DNA of 64,000 nt from Hanleya hanleyi (GCA_036873755.1 JAVTVY010045467.1:124001-188000); one strand, 5' to 3'; numbered from the stretch's first letter, positions 50,327 through 63,930 are shown. The notes: generated by a model from the letters alone, not told the origin. Numbers and translations: made by a program.

Positions 50327-53223
50327 GGTAGCCACTTTTTACCGTGAGTCAGGGGTAGGTTTGATGAAAATGCATTACTGGTGACGTCAGCTTCGGGAAT
50401 ATTCGGAACCCTTCGTGTCTCCATTGTGGATATTGTGTCTGCACATTTTTCCCCACGTTATATTTTCAGATATTTATTAAAAATATACCGCAATTTATAA
50501 GAATAATTAGATAAATAGGTGAACTGGAATAATTAGATAAAGAGGTGAAACTGTCGTCGCGGAATCAAGGATCATCCCACGTGGCCTGGGACAAACATAA
50601 AAACAAAACAAACCCAAGCACAAAGACATATTACTCGCCCCCCCCCCCCCAAAGCAATTATATTAAACTTGTATACACTGTGCCTATTATATTATAATGT
50701 ATATCATAATATAACTAGAAAGTCAGATGTATTTATGCTTGAACACGAGATGTGATTTTTCAACATCGATGAGAGCTTATAAATGCGAAACAAACGTGAA
50801 AATATAACCATAAATCTGCATACATTATGGTCAGATTTATATACGGGAAAACGCTTAGAACGCATCTCCGGCGATCTAGGACCCCAGAGCCTGTTGGGCT
50901 GTGATAGTTGACCACGCTATGAACTTTCGCAAGATTCGCCCCCAACCCGTTTGAAATCCTAGTGACGCCTCTGACCTCCGTTAGAATCCCATTGAACTCA
51001 CAGATTTCACTTTGCATCGAATAAGTATTTTTCTGAATGGGGACATCATCACACGCATATTCACGACTTCAGTTGGTATAAAGTATATCCCCAAACCATC
51101 CATAGGACACGTATGGGTTATAAGTTACACTAAAAACTACTTAGTCGTCAAGATTATTGTACAGAATTTGACTAGTTGAAAAGTGGGATTTATTCCGGCT
51201 TCGCCTTTAACAGATTCCACGTTACTTAGGCGATTCAACGTCTTCAATAGTTACAACAAAAACGGCGACAATACAGTTTTCAATCGAGATTTTACAGAAC
51301 GGTGATCGAGTGATGTTCAAAAGTACAAGTCGTGGGGGATGCAACAGAATATAGCAGTCTGGTGATACCTTTTGCCAAATAAATGCGATGACAGCAATAC
51401 GAATGAATATGGGGAGCTACATAACACTATTCCACAACCACCATTGCCTATGGCCAATAAATGGTAATAATTGTCAGTCACTATTTATTGATGACCATTC
51501 CCCTCACCAACAAAATTGTGAACTATACTTATCTTGCTGTTTGTTATCATCATTATTTGGAGAGAACAGGGTGTCACCTGCGGTATCCATCAATGAATAG
51601 AATAGAATTGAACCTTTATTTGTACAGTTTTGCCCGTTGATGGGTTAATGTGTACAGGGCCATGGGTTAATGTGTACTGTACAATTGACCCACCGTGACT
51701 CACTGAAGGGAGGGGGAAGTAGGGATTAGAGGGCATATGGTATTATAAAAGCCTTTCTGGCCAGTTAACGGCGATCCAGGAGGAACACCACCGCCCTCGC
51801 CCCAACCCACCCCCTTCCCCCACCCCCTTTTCAACCTGCGATAATTATATTGCATTAAATATCCTAATAGACATATAATTATATGGCATTACTCCTCGGG
51901 CATGCAGTACGGTATATTTTGCTGAATGATAAGGCCAGAAAAGTTATCATATGCAGACGGCCTGAAAGACAATGGGGGGAAATTTTTTGAAGCTTCAAAG
52001 GCTTTTTTTTGTTTTTGTGTATGTATGTTTATATGTACGTGTTCAACCCTTCTGGGTCACATTTTATCGCACTAAACTATCTATCTATTCAATCTATCTG
52101 TCTAGCTAGCTATATATCTGACAAGGTAGAAGAGTCGGTGATGAGCTCGATCATGCGTCAAAAGGAGTCCATATTATTTTCTCTATCCCAGATATAGGGC
52201 CTACGCGTGGCACAGCGGGGGGGGGGGGTCGTGACAGGTTGTTACAGTGAAGATTGAGTCTGAAGATATTCCCGTATAAGTGCAAGTTATTGTTTCGATG
52301 ATGGATATTCTTCAACGATATTCCTTTCAAACCAAAAAAAAACCCGCAAAAGGTTGACATGACTGGCACAAAGTGTAGGCTATGCTCGGTCCAAGACAAC
52401 AATGAAAGCCCCATCCCCCTCCACCACACACTTTGTCTTGCATTCAATATGAGCAATAATTGCCCAGGAATTTCACATCACATTTTTCAGTAACATACCA
52501 ATGACACGGTTGTATGGACTTTTTACTTCTTTTGTTTATTTACTCCATTCTAAATTCTGCAAATTGGAAGAAAAGTTGACCTTTAAAAACATATATACAT
52601 CTAATAAGAAACGTATCATTGTAAAAAAAAAGGAGAAAAAGAAAAAAGAAAAGAAAATAAGTTTGGTGTGCCATTTATAATTTAAATTGATAAATGTATT
52701 TTATGAAGGATGTTTTTATTTCTTTGGAAATGTGTATTTCCATGCTCAAGATATGTTGTCGAGAAAATTGGACCTGCACTCATATAGTTCCCCCTTCATA
52801 GATATATTTGTATACCGTATACTACGTACGACATCGATACTGAATATTTTTAACATCAGATTCTGTTTCATAATAAGTGGTTTTGCAGTACATAGGTCCG
52901 TATAAAATGAATTTCGAATGAATTGTATTGTGCTAATACGAATACACTCATTAAGAGCTGAGTACAAAACAACGGAATAAATGAACAACATATATATATA
53001 CGTGTAAAATGAAGTCTATTCCACAATCATTATATTCGTTTTTCTTTTCCCCATAAATCAAGGGGCCCTCCGACTAAAGTGTCAAATTGCTGATCGTTTT
53101 GCGCGGCCAGTGACAACCCCAGTGACAGACCGATATATAAAAACGAGGCTGATATGACGTCACGAGTAATGCATATTCATTTTCATCAAACCTACCCCTG
53201 ACTCACGGTAAAAAGTGGCTACC
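50327..53223. mobile_element. 2.9-kb non-autonomous TIR element with 9-bp TSD (Mutator-like)
   Basis: The left end GGTAGCCACTTTTTACCGTG AGTCAGGGGTAGGTTTGATGAAAATGCATTAC is repeated inverted at about 53160-53223 (…TTTCATCAAACCTACCCCTG ACTCACGGTAAAAAGTGGCTACC). TGACTGGAT flanks both sides (50318-50326 and 53224-53232), and the left arm of P2 shows the empty site (CATCCAGTCATGGG at about 36375). A 9-bp duplication with TIRs over 60 bp fits Mutator-like transposons. I see no transposase. The interior is AT-rich and non-coding, with short homopolymer tracts. Confidence 0.75.
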
Positions 53224-53614
53224 TGACTGGATGCCCCTTCACGAATGCTTCACTTTGATACCTCACTCGACCCCATCGGACCATGCAGCGTATTTGAAGT
53301 CTGGGGACTACTTTTTCTTCGTGGAGGCAGACCGCATCACCACCAGGCCGCATCACCGCGGAGGAATACACACGCCCGATTCACCCAGACCGGAAGTGAC
53401 GTCATACATGACGTCACACTTGCGCAGAACACCGCCACAAAATCTTATACCTTGAGCTGGAGTTACCTCCCCTAGATTGGAACTCTTCTGTGTAATTTTG
53501 AGGGTTCCCGATTTGCCATTTCTAGCCATTTAACATAGGCAAATAGCAGACGCCAGTTTCGTGCGCCCGAAAAATGGGGCGCGAAATCACCTTACTATAC
53601 TACTGTCGAGGTGG

Positions 53615-54071
53615 AGTAAAATGGATGATGGGGGGCCTATAACTCGAAAGAAACAGTCAGGACCGTCTACCTCGACCGCGGGACAGAGATCAGAGCACAA
53701 GTGTGTATCCGAACGACTGTGCGCTTTCTCTATTGCTGATGACTTCCCTGTCAAGTGGCACTGTGCACCACACCAATCATAGTCTACACCACGAGAGCTC
53801 CCCAACTTTCATACCCCCAGATCGTCCAAACAAGCCCGTAGGGGACACATGGGACAGGGGAGACCTCGGACACCCCTCATTTAGTTCCCTTGTGGAAGCC
53901 AATGAAGACTGAACTTACATGTGCTGTTTGGCTTTCATACAGTTTTTTAACTTGAAAAGATAGATTTTGGAAGCCACGCCCATTTGTTTATACGGGGCCA
54001 TATAAGGTATATGATACCGATATCTTGGCACAGGATTGTCTTTTATATAGGGCAAACATGACACATGACAT
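53615..54071. other. No gene recognised
   Basis: Unique-looking sequence outside the P2 right end. Short open frames have no motifs. Confidence 0.4.
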
Positions 54072-54498
54072 GGGTTATTCCACCAAGCGCCTCCACTCAA
54101 AGTTTCTCAAATTTGGCGATACATATCGCATGCTGATAGCCAAATACGAGCGTAGCGTGCAAGATCTATGGCGTTACGTTTCATGACTTGTGTCTAATTC
54201 CGCTTAACCCGGGGCTAGGGGCCGTATGATCCCATGTACTTCAAGATCCTCATGGTGCTTATATGAACAGGCACAATCAAAGCGTGACTAATAGATGACG
54301 ACTTTACTTTTTTTTCAAACTGTTGACCGCTTCTCTCTTGCAGGAAACTAGCCTATGTTTATGTATACTATGATTGTCTTTTTGAATTTGGTGCTAATAC
54401 TGTTTTATGGAATATGGAATTGGTCTTTGGATTATGGACGCGGATATTATTTAATGGACGACGGCTGAATTATGAATGACAGACTAGACGCTTATAAC
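54072..54498 (+). pseudogene. Naiad fragment (last RT codons and shortened 3' UTR)
   Basis: It begins TGGGTTATTCCACCAAGCGC CTCCACTC, encoding the RT C-terminal end (KFLKFGDTYRMLIAKYERSV), and continues into the 3' UTR with an internal deletion (after TTTTTTTTC at about 54,310), ending AGACTAGACGCTTATAAC. It is non-functional. Confidence 0.8.
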
Positions 54499-57400
54499 TG
54501 ACCGAATGTCTGAGGGCATGGACATTTGAGCAAAAAATTGCCATTTTGCTAAGTTGGGCCCCCTGGGGAGAGTTGGAACACAGTGTCTCCCCTAGAGTGT
54601 CCCATCTCTCCCTGCACTTTCGAAGAATATTGCGATATGTATGGTATTACTTTCTGTCGGCAAAGTGATAATATTTTTAGCAAGTTCACATTTCTATGTT
54701 AAGCCATTATTTTTACCTCCGTCGATCAGACGGAGGTCTAGGAGCGCAACGTGAAATCTCCCGCCAAATAATTGTCATATGGGGAACCCACGACTCATAG
54801 TATTTCCAATAGGGATCGTCATGGTTCCCGACGAAATCTTGAATCTTTTCTTTGGACACAATTGAAATAACGGGGTTCCCCATTGCAATGCATTGCAGTG
54901 GGCCTTGCTTCTGTAGTCGGGTTCCACCTCAATCTCGAAACCAGAGCTATCCGGTCCTGTCCTCGCAAAATGGTACATCTTCAGAAAATTTATGACCTAG
55001 GCCTATCCCAAAGTTCACAAGATCATTATTGTTTAGCATCATCAGATAAACAAGAATAGTACGATCAGACAACATGCAGGCGAAAATACTGTATAATTGA
55101 CGTAATTCGTTGTTTTCCGCGTTTCAATGGTTGATCTTCAATGCAGAATCTAGGTCAACTAAATTTATAATGTCTGCTGCTTCAAACGAGTAGGCCTACA
55201 AGTACGTTCAGTTTTATTTTGCATAATGTTAGCAACAAAAGTACATATCATAGGGCGTATGAACAGTACTATGTATTGAATGAAGAACAGAAATGCTGCA
55301 AATGCCCTGACCTGATCATGTACATGTCATGCTAAGAACCTTGGAATAGGTCATAAATTTCCCGAAGATGTACCGTCTTGCGGCACCAGTCCATTCACAC
55401 CCATTCATCTCCTCGTGGGTTCGTCCGTTTGTGTGAATCGTGTACCTGTCATTCACTTTGTAAGTTACTACAGTCTGATAAAACTGGTGTTGATAATTGT
55501 AATCTTTATTGGTAATGATAATTGACACAAAATATCTCCTCCAAGCAGCACGCAAATTGCGTGGTTTACAGTTTCCAGGGGCAACGTTTTGAAGGGGGAT
55601 AACTCCGCTCAATACTTCTAGAGCACTTGTACAAAAGTTGTCTCCCTTGGTATTTTTTTCCTAGCTTTGTTGTCTTATCAGTTCTAATATTTTTTTTAAC
55701 TTGTTCAAACGATATAAAGATGAACAATTATTCTGAAATTAATTTGAGGGATTCTCCAATCCAATCAAGATTTTGCAGAACTAGAACACTTTTCAGCCAT
55801 TTCATTTAATTTTTTTTTGGTCTTTTTGTTGTCTTCGTTTTTTTTGGTCTTTGTTTTTTTATATTCTGGCTTTAGTGAGTGTGTATGACAAAAAAGAGCA
55901 ATAAACCTGATTCTTTTAATTTCTGTTTCATAGAATGAAAGAAAACGTGAATTTATTTTCAAATAAAAAAGTTCATCATTCTGTGCTTTTGAAACATTCT
56001 GTCAATTTGGAACCTGCTTTGATTTTCGAGTTGTAAGTTGGTGCAGTGATCTCAAGGTACATCATCATCATAATAAAGGAGTTAATTGTTCATCTTGAGC
56101 TTGACAAGTTTTGATCCATATCACCTAACGGTCTCAAAATTCTTCCTGGCAATGTATAATGTAATAGCTGATTTGAAGCGTCCATTGAGTCTGTAAAAAG
56201 ACTTGATAGGTCTTGAAAGAGGTATGGAAAAGGTCTGGAATTTTGAAATCCCCAAGGTGTGGGAACCCTGTCGTTTTCTTTCAGTTGATGATATCCACCA
56301 GCCTGGGTGTTCAAAAACAGTTATTCTAAATTTTGCTGATAAATTATATTTCCGGGGGGGAGGGGCTATTTATCTTGGCATTTGGCAGTTGAATAATGGT
56401 TTGATTTTGCAGAAGCACCAAATTGATCTACCTGCGTGAGTCTGTAAACTTATTTAATAAAGCTGATAAATAATATACATATACTTTTCTTTTCATTTAT
56501 CCTAACAGTTTAGTGACATCCACATTGTGTGCTGTGATACTTGTTGATGAAGAATAATTTGCTTGTTAAACCCTGATAATATTCTGAAAACTTATTCTGA
56601 ATTGTAGCTGAAACAAAGGAGTGTCTACATTCCACATGTAGGCCTACATTATTGAGATTTTTGACTGATAGCATGGATGGAACCTTTCTCAATTTTGTTT
56701 TGTAGTTTTAAGCCCTGGACATACCACTGGGCATTTATTTGCCATACGATCACATTTCACATGCTTTGTTCAGCCCCGTGATCTGGAACCAAACAGACAG
56801 TATCACTAGATGAAATAAGGAGAACATGATATACATTTCAGGTTTTACCAATGCCAAATGACTTGAACAGAAGACAATTAGACAAAAAGAAAATCAATAA
56901 ATATATCAATAAATAATAAATTACATAGAAAATTTTCTTGTCTTTGCAAGGGGGACATCAGACACACTGACAACACAGACCATTCATTCAAATTTCGCCT
57001 TCCATTGGGGAGGCAGAAATATTCCTCAAACACAGTATATATATTCTCTCTTGTGATAAACATTACGCATGTAATGATGACCGGCAGAGTGATACATGTG
57101 TCAATCGGTCAGAAATTTTCAAGGATGCCCAGTTTTAACTTAAAACAACCATGCCGGACTTCATTCCTTATCTCAGAATAATTGGATCTAACTTTTACAA
57201 AACCTGCAGCCCCCAATAGCTCCTGGAACTAGACCACATAAATGAAGGGATCTAGTTTATCGGTGCTATGGCAAAAATATCATGTAGAATGGGATTGTGT
57301 GGATAATATCAGATTCATGAAAGTTGAAGTCCTGCAGCATGCTCCACAAATATCATCAAAGGTCATAAAACTTTCTGGTCTGGGCCGGTGTGGATCTATA

Positions 57401-59621
57401 CTTGTTTTTTTTGTTTTTTTTTGTTTTTTTACAAAATTATCTCCCTTGACCAGGTGAGGACTTGAATGTGTCTGAAATGATTTAGCTTCTAGAAACAAAG
57501 ACTTCATTTCCTGAGTAGCGGTAAAAATCGAACATATTTTGATTATTTTATTCAAATATCAATTCCACTTCTGGTATATGTACATGTATAAAATACATAC
57601 AGAATGAACTGCATACAGAATAACACAAAGAACAGGTATATGTATCTCATTACATTCTTAACCAAAGATCAATACCTGGGTGATATTACAACAATACCAT
57701 GGTGTTATATATTGCTATGATTGGCTTAACTTTAGCTGCTGAAGATATTTCTAATTTGAGCGTAATGGGCAATCATACTAAATTTATTTTCATAACTTCA
57801 TTTATTTTCACAATAAGCAACATAATCGAGATTAGCAAGTGAAGTTTTACAACATAATATAATACGCATCATGGATCTCCTTCAGTTTAGTGTAGACATA
57901 TATACCCTTGGATATCTGTTACCCTGATTCAGTCATAATATTGTCTGTATTATATTGATGTCGACAAGGAATATACATAATTATTTGATAGTATTATTAA
58001 TTGTATGTTGTTTATGATTAGCATGAACTTTTTATTCGCTGGAATCCAGTCATTTGTTCCGTATGGGCAATATTCTCATCAGCCATCACCATTCAATATG
58101 AATGTGATACATGTACAAGTCCATGGTAATTGATACATTATGGTGAAGGTGACCTGTAACACCAGTATACAAAATTATTCCGAGCTCATTGAATCAGCAC
58201 ATGATGCTGAGACAGATCAGAACGGAATGTCGGTAAAATCAGATGTGTTTTGTAGAGGATTCTGTCAATGAGGATGCTATACTGTACACATACAAAATAT
58301 GAAGTGTTGATGTGTAGGGCCTATAGCATAAAATCACAAGCAAGTTGGTAAAACTAGGCACGCAGGGTCTCATTTCTGCCGCTAACGTGTTGATTTGGGT
58401 GGGGGTGTCCTCATGGGGAGGTGTGGGTGGGAAGGGGCCTAATGTCTCAAGCAGTATTCCAGGTTTTCCATCAATATACTCTATTCCATACCCCAATATT
58501 TCAAGCACGTGAAATCAAAGAAATAGTATTTGCGGGGAATGTGGCTTCCACATCCCTAGCTGGACATGCTAGTGGGGAACCCTCAATCTCACGTTAATTA
58601 CCATTGGTGAAGTTAACGTCAACAAATGCAAAATTGAGCTTGGCATCCGGCCCTATGTTATTCAGTGATGTACTATTCCCCTACTGATCCTGTTGCCTCG
58701 ACGGAGGTCTTTGCGGTCATTCAGCGCTTGTTTCCAAATAAAATGGTTAGTTTGCTTGCATTTGAGTCTTTACATCGGTTGTTCCATGTTAAGCCATTAT
58801 TTTTTTGAAATAAAGTAGTTAGCTTGCTTGCATTTGAGTCTTTACATCGGTTGTCCCATATCTCTCAACTCCTTGTCCCAAGTCATCCCCAAAATACGCT
58901 GAAATGAAATCGTCTCCACATCATAACACTCTCGGTTTGGTGTCTTAAACACTGTCGCATTGCATGGGTATTCTTCCCAGGTTGGTGCATGGCACGCGTT
59001 GATTTGCACAACTAAATACTTTGGACAGAATGTGAAATAATATGACGTCACAGAAATAGTGTCCCAGGTCTCCCCACTCTCCCCTACCCTTCAGAGTTCC
59101 CTCCCGTTGCGCATATATGACGCCATCGCTCGTCGTATGGGAAGCATGTGGCGCATGCCTGGGTCCCGGTATCAGATTCGGTGAAATTCCCATGTATCTA
59201 GGTCCTTTAGTTCTCGCTACTTCGTTCTACTTCCGCTGGCGCATGCACAGACGCTAGTGCGCACCCTACTCTTGGGAAAGGCTTAAGTCCAGGCGTGTCA
59301 TTCGGTGAAATCCCCATGGCTCTAGGCCCTATAGTTCTCGGTAGATCGTGCACATGCGCACCTGCGAAGTTGCCCTTTCTCTACTACTCCCCGAGTGCGC
59401 GTGAGTCTGACTCTACCCGGTAAGCGTTTCAATAGGATACCAAGCACGACGCATCGCCCAAAATATTACAAACGCTCCACCGCGCAATTCCGAAACTGCC
59501 CATACTTTTCTACTCCCATAGTGAGCATGCGTGTAGCCCAGGGCCTACAATGATCAGAACCCTGTACAAATAAGAGCACAGTCACCCCCACATTCCCACC
59601 TCTAAATGTTAGAGAACAAGA
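54499..59621. other. Long anonymous AT-rich stretch, no gene recognised
   Basis: No frame here shows recognisable motifs. Notable minor features are an ACCTCCGTCGATCAGACGGAGGT dyad (about 54716-54739), T-rich runs at 55.6-55.9 and 57.4 kb, a direct duplication of TAGTTTGCTTGCATTTGAGT CTTTACATCGGTTG at about 58748 and 58819, and degenerate GCGCATGCGC-type repeats at 59.1-59.55 kb resembling 23.2-23.7 kb. Spliced host exons cannot be excluded by eye. Confidence 0.4.
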
Positions 59622-59862
59622 TACAAGCGTCTCGCCCGTCATTCAATATTCAACTTTCATCCATTTCCGGGTCCATAATCTGAAGACCTAATTCGTATAA
59701 CAACATTATCACCAAATTAAAATAAAAAACTCAAAGTATACGTAAACATAGGCAAATTTCCTGCAGAGAGAAGCTGTCAACAGTTTTTAACGATGATGGT
59801 CATGATGTTAAAAAGATAACAAATCTGTATCGCCGATCGGTATTTTTAATCCGTATGGTTTT
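59622..59862 (-). pseudogene. Decayed Naiad 3' UTR fragment
   Basis: ACAAGCGTCTCGCCCGTCAT TCAATATTCAACTTTCATCC and onward to AACAAATCTGTATCGCCGATCGG match the Naiad 3' UTR in reverse orientation, with many substitutions. This is the oldest-looking copy in the window. Confidence 0.7.
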
Positions 59863-61487
59863 CGTTAGTAGTAGTGTGAGGGTCCTGGTGAGTGTGTTAG
59901 GGGACGAAGAAAGGGCGCGGAGTCAGCAGAGGGTCGCCGGGTCGAGCAGGTGGCCCGGGTCGTCTAGAGAACAAGGCTAGTTTTGATGCAGGTCGAAGAG
60001 AGGGGCACGGAGGTGAGTAGGTCCCTCGGTAGTAGCATCTAAGCCGCACTGGGACTTAGGTGTGTTACGTCTGAACATGATTCAATAATAGACCAAACTC
60101 GTTTCCGAGAAATAGAAAATAATGCGTCGCAAAGGTGCAATTATTGTATTCTAACACAACACCATTTCTAACTTAAATAAAAAGTCACTTTTTGATGTAT
60201 ACTGCAATGCTCATTACTATCCGAACGTTGTATTTACACGAGTGTGACCTCAGTCTTTCTACACGTTATACATTCGTTTTAAATCAAACCCCACATGTCT
60301 CTAAGACTAAGGTTTGAGCAAATACAAGCCTCGAGTGATGGTTTATTTTCGCTGTAAACACGACTCGGATCTGTATGTTCACAGTTAGGCAGGCTCTCCT
60401 CCGTCATACATTCCTTCCAATTATATCGGATGGCTTTATTTCACTCACTTCGAATTCAACGCATATGTCATTTGACATTGTTTGTTTTTGAAGTAAGACC
60501 TGCCTGGAATTTTAACACAGCCAACGTATATTTAAAGCATGTTTCATACATAACATCGCTAGCTACATAAGTAAAGAGCTAAGTTCAAACTATACACATT
60601 CCCGTTGTTCTTCCTCCCTGATAGGGTGATAGGAACGTGTATGTAGAGATTATATCGAGGGAACTGTAAACAGGCTCTTCGCGCTGCAGGTTTTGAACGG
60701 TGTTCTTTTCGCGGGACCTTTTGCTATCCATTTAACCGATGGCATGCGCCGGTCATTGTAGGTTATGGTGGGATTTCAGCGTACATTTAATGTGTGGGTT
60801 ATTTCCCAAATGTGGGATAGTAAATCTCTAATGGCAACATACATGTAAATGGTATATCATTACGTGTAAATCAGTATATTTTAAGAACAGGATGGTGGTG
60901 TAAGGTCAGGTTGTTTGGTATTTAGGCGCAATCCTGTATGACAAGTCGCGTTCGATCATTTCATTTGCCGAACCGTCCAGTACGTCCACATGCCATATTC
61001 TTTTATTCTGTAATCTAAAATACAATTTTATATTAGTTTCTTCGCATACAATACATAAAATCAGTTGTAACTGGGATACAATATGACAGTGATTAGTAGC
61101 CCGTTGTTATGACAACGCCATAAAATGTTTTATTCGGTATTGTTCAATGGTGTCAACTTCAATCACCTGTTACTTAACCAATTTGTGTCATATAGTAACG
61201 CACTTGGTCTTATATCATCACCAAAAGAGCTAGGAAGATAAATATCATTAAAATCAGTGTGCAAGTTTTAATATTTATAGACGAAGAATGGTTACCAAGA
61301 AATCTATCTAACTTGCAGATTTTGTCCTGGTTTGATACCCCCTTACTTTGGCACCAACAAAATCTATTAAATCTATTGAACAAACCTGTGTCAGATATAC
61401 CCTAATTTGTCGCCATTATATTCCTCCGCATGTTAATATAAAAACAATTGTATTGTCCTGACACTAAACGAGATAGTTCCTGAATGG
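59863..61487. other. No gene recognised
   Basis: A GC-rich patch at about 59,900-60,040 is followed by AT-rich DNA. No motif-bearing frame or clear repeat is seen. Confidence 0.4.
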
Positions 61488-63312
61488 CTGTACTGGCGAA
61501 ATGGGCTTCCAAGATGCATAAATCACCATACAAAGTTAGATTCATAGCTGGTTCTAGAAGCTGCACCGCCAAGCTTCTTTCAAGACAACCCTGTAGACGA
61601 GAGCCCTTCAGGAGGTAAAAGCATTTGGGAAAGGTATTTGTAAGAACTCTGGCATTGAATGCATGTGGATATTGTAAAACTCCAAATGTCTTGCGGAAGA
61701 ACTTGATTACACGCGTCTGGTCCGTCATTCATAATTCAGCCGCCGTCCATTAAAGAATATCCGCATCCATAATCCAAAGACCTATTCCATATTCCATATT
61801 ACAGTATTAACACCAAATTCAAAAAGACAATCATAGTATACATAAACATTGGCTAGTTTCCTGCAAGAGAGAAGCGATCAACACATTTCAGTGATGCCGG
61901 CAAGACATCATGATGTTCCAAAAATATCAAATCCGTATCGCTGATCAGTATTGTTAATCCAGAATATTCGTTGCAAAGTCGTCATCTAGAGAATGATTTA
62001 TCTCAGTCACGCTTTGATTGTGACTGTTCATATGAGCACCATGAGGATCTTGAAGTACATGGGTTCATACGGCCCCTAGCCGTATGTGCTAAAGGTCACA
62101 TACTGTACAGGCATATATCCACATGGGATTTCTCGACTCTCTATACTACAATCCCTCATCAAGACAGCATTGTCCGCCTTAGTTCATTGATAGTATCGGT
62201 GTTCAAGAAAATTGATCGCCGATATATTAATGTCAGAACCCATAAAGCATTCTTTAGCTCTATTACGTACAAGGGATATCATTTATGGGATGTTTCTTTG
62301 TATTTAGATTTGCTTGAATTTCTCATTAATAACATCTATGTAAAATTTGGCAATACAATATATCAGCAGCATATAGATATTCCAATGGCTGATCTATATC
62401 TGTTCTCTTATGAATACGACTATATGCAGACGCTTTCAAAACCCCGTTCCTTCTCATTCACCAAACGCTATATAGACGATCTTCTTGCCGTGGAGAATCG
62501 CATCGCTATATAAATGACGCATGAAGGGATATATATCCACCTTCACTGGATTTTATGGAAACTACAAATGGCTCTAGCGGCACATCTGATATAGACCTAT
62601 AATTCTAAAAAAATGAAGCGGGCATTCTCTCTCGTCGACTTTGCGACAAAAGTGATGATTACAGATTTGACATCGTAAACTATCCCTATCTGGACAACAA
62701 TAAACCAGAAGGACCTGCATATGGCGTATACATATCTCGCCTAGTAGCATTTACTGGCTTCTGTGTTAAATGTGACCATTTTAATCAACGTCACAAATCT
62801 TATTGCAGAAGCTTGTAAAACAGGGCTATATTATCAAAGTTCATCAAATTTGGCGATACATATCGCATGCTAATAGCAAAATACAAGCATAGCGTGCAAG
62901 ATCTATGGCGGAACGTTTCGTAACTTGTGTCTAATTCCGCTTAACCTGGGGCTAGTGGCGGTATAAACCTATGTACTTCAATATCTTCATGGTGTTCATA
63001 TGATCAGTCAGAATTAAAGCGTGACTGAGATATATCATACTCTGGATAAGGACTTTACAACGTATATCATCCGGATTGAGCATAATAATCAGCAGTACGG
63101 ATTTTATATTTTTGGAACATCATGGTGCCTTGCTGGCATCATTGAAAACTGTTGACCGCTTCTGTCTTGTAGGGAATTAGCCTAGTTTCATGTATACTAT
63201 GATTTATCCTTTTAATTTGGTGTTTATGTTATTATATTAATTAGGTTTTTGGATTATAGACACGGAAATTCTTTAATGAACGACAACTGAATATTGAATG
63301 ACGGACTATACG
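61488..63312 (+). pseudogene. Composite decayed Naiad with an inverted Naiad 3' tail nested in its RT
   Basis: Plus-strand RT sequence (KMHKSPYKVRFIAGSRSC) at 61488-61710 is interrupted by a minus-strand Naiad 3' UTR (about 61712-62083, ACGCGTCTGGTCCGTCATTC to GGTTCATACGGCCCCTAGCC). RT then resumes on the plus strand: KGHILYRHISTWDFSTLYTT, a damaged GIPM block missing about 8 codons, and RYIDDLL at about 62,470. It then decays by stops and shifts into a 3' UTR ending near 63,312. Inverted nested copies are typical of Penelope-like elements. It is not functional. Confidence 0.75.
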
Positions 63313-63572
63313 CTTCTATTTTGCATGAACCAATTAGAACATATAAATGAGAATAACATCTACAGCTCAATACAATGGAGTTACCTATCCCTCCAATACT
63401 TCATCCCAGCTGTAACAGAGTCAGCATCTCCGCATTCTGCCGTATACTTAGGCGTATGCATAGACTGATAGTTAATACAACAGCATTGTAGATGGAAACA
63501 CGCGGTATGTTGACATGTGATATGGGATATTACGCGTATTGAATTTATTATTCGACGTGGATGTTTGTACGA

Positions 63573-63930
63573 TGCCGTGTCTTTTTTTGACAGGCACACA
63601 CGCAATTGATAGCAGCAAAGTATGGTGGCTGATATCTGCCATGTCGTATCAGCGTACTATCGCCCTATTTTTACTGGAGCGATGGTACGAGGCGAGGACA
63701 CGATGCGATGGTACGATGGCACGATGCGATGGTGCGATGCGATGGTACGATGGCACGATGCGATGGTACGTTGGAAATTCCTCCGTCGTACCATAATACC
63801 ATCGCCCCAGTAAATATAGGGCGATAGTACTATGATACGACATGGCAGATATGAGCCACCATAGATATCAGCCACCATACTTTGCTGTTATCAATTGCGC
63901 GCATGCCTGTCAAAAAAGAATTCGGCAGTC
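63573..63930. mobile_element. Foldback MITE with GATGGTACGATGCGATGGT simple repeat in the loop
   Basis: GCCGTGTCTTTTTTTGACAGGC…GTATGGTGGCTGATATCTGC CATGTCGTATCAGCGTACTATCGCCC pairs with GGGCGATAGTACTATGATACG ACATGGCAGATATGAGCCACCAT…CCTGTCAAAAAAGAATTCGGC. The loop is a short tandem run of GCGATGGTACGATGGCACGAT. Open frames over the loop are repeat artefacts. Confidence 0.75.

Larger units (their letters stand above)
35994..53614. repeat. Giant imperfect palindrome P2 (about 17.6 kb)
   Basis: Mirror segments are: 35.99-36.38 with 53.23-53.61 kb, 36.39-37.54 with 49.17-50.32 kb, 37.56-38.29 with 48.40-49.10 kb, 38.3-39.28 with 47.46-48.4 kb, 39.28-40.71 with 46.05-47.46 kb, and 41.94-43.77 with 43.79-46.04 kb. 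The symmetry point is about 43,780, inside GCGCGC-AATTTTTATCC GGGATTGTTA-GCGCGC. The left arm is interrupted by a truncated Naiad (40715-41930), the right arm by a 2.9-kb TIR element and by a roughly 420-bp Penelope-like tail. Removing these restores the mirror. Two zinc-finger genes per arm point away from the centre-facing repeats in mirrored order. Confidence 0.85.

Noticed and set aside
35994..53614. Palindrome as an assembly artefact
   Set aside because: Not fully excluded, but the arms differ by clean insertions with target duplications (Naiad at 40715, TIR element at 50327) and by private mutations. A collapsed or duplicated assembly would not create these.
54700..54980. Possible host exon on the minus strand
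   Set aside because: A 67-codon frame has moderately protein-like text but no recognised domain or clear splice sites, and a nearby dyad suggests a repeat. There is not enough to call.
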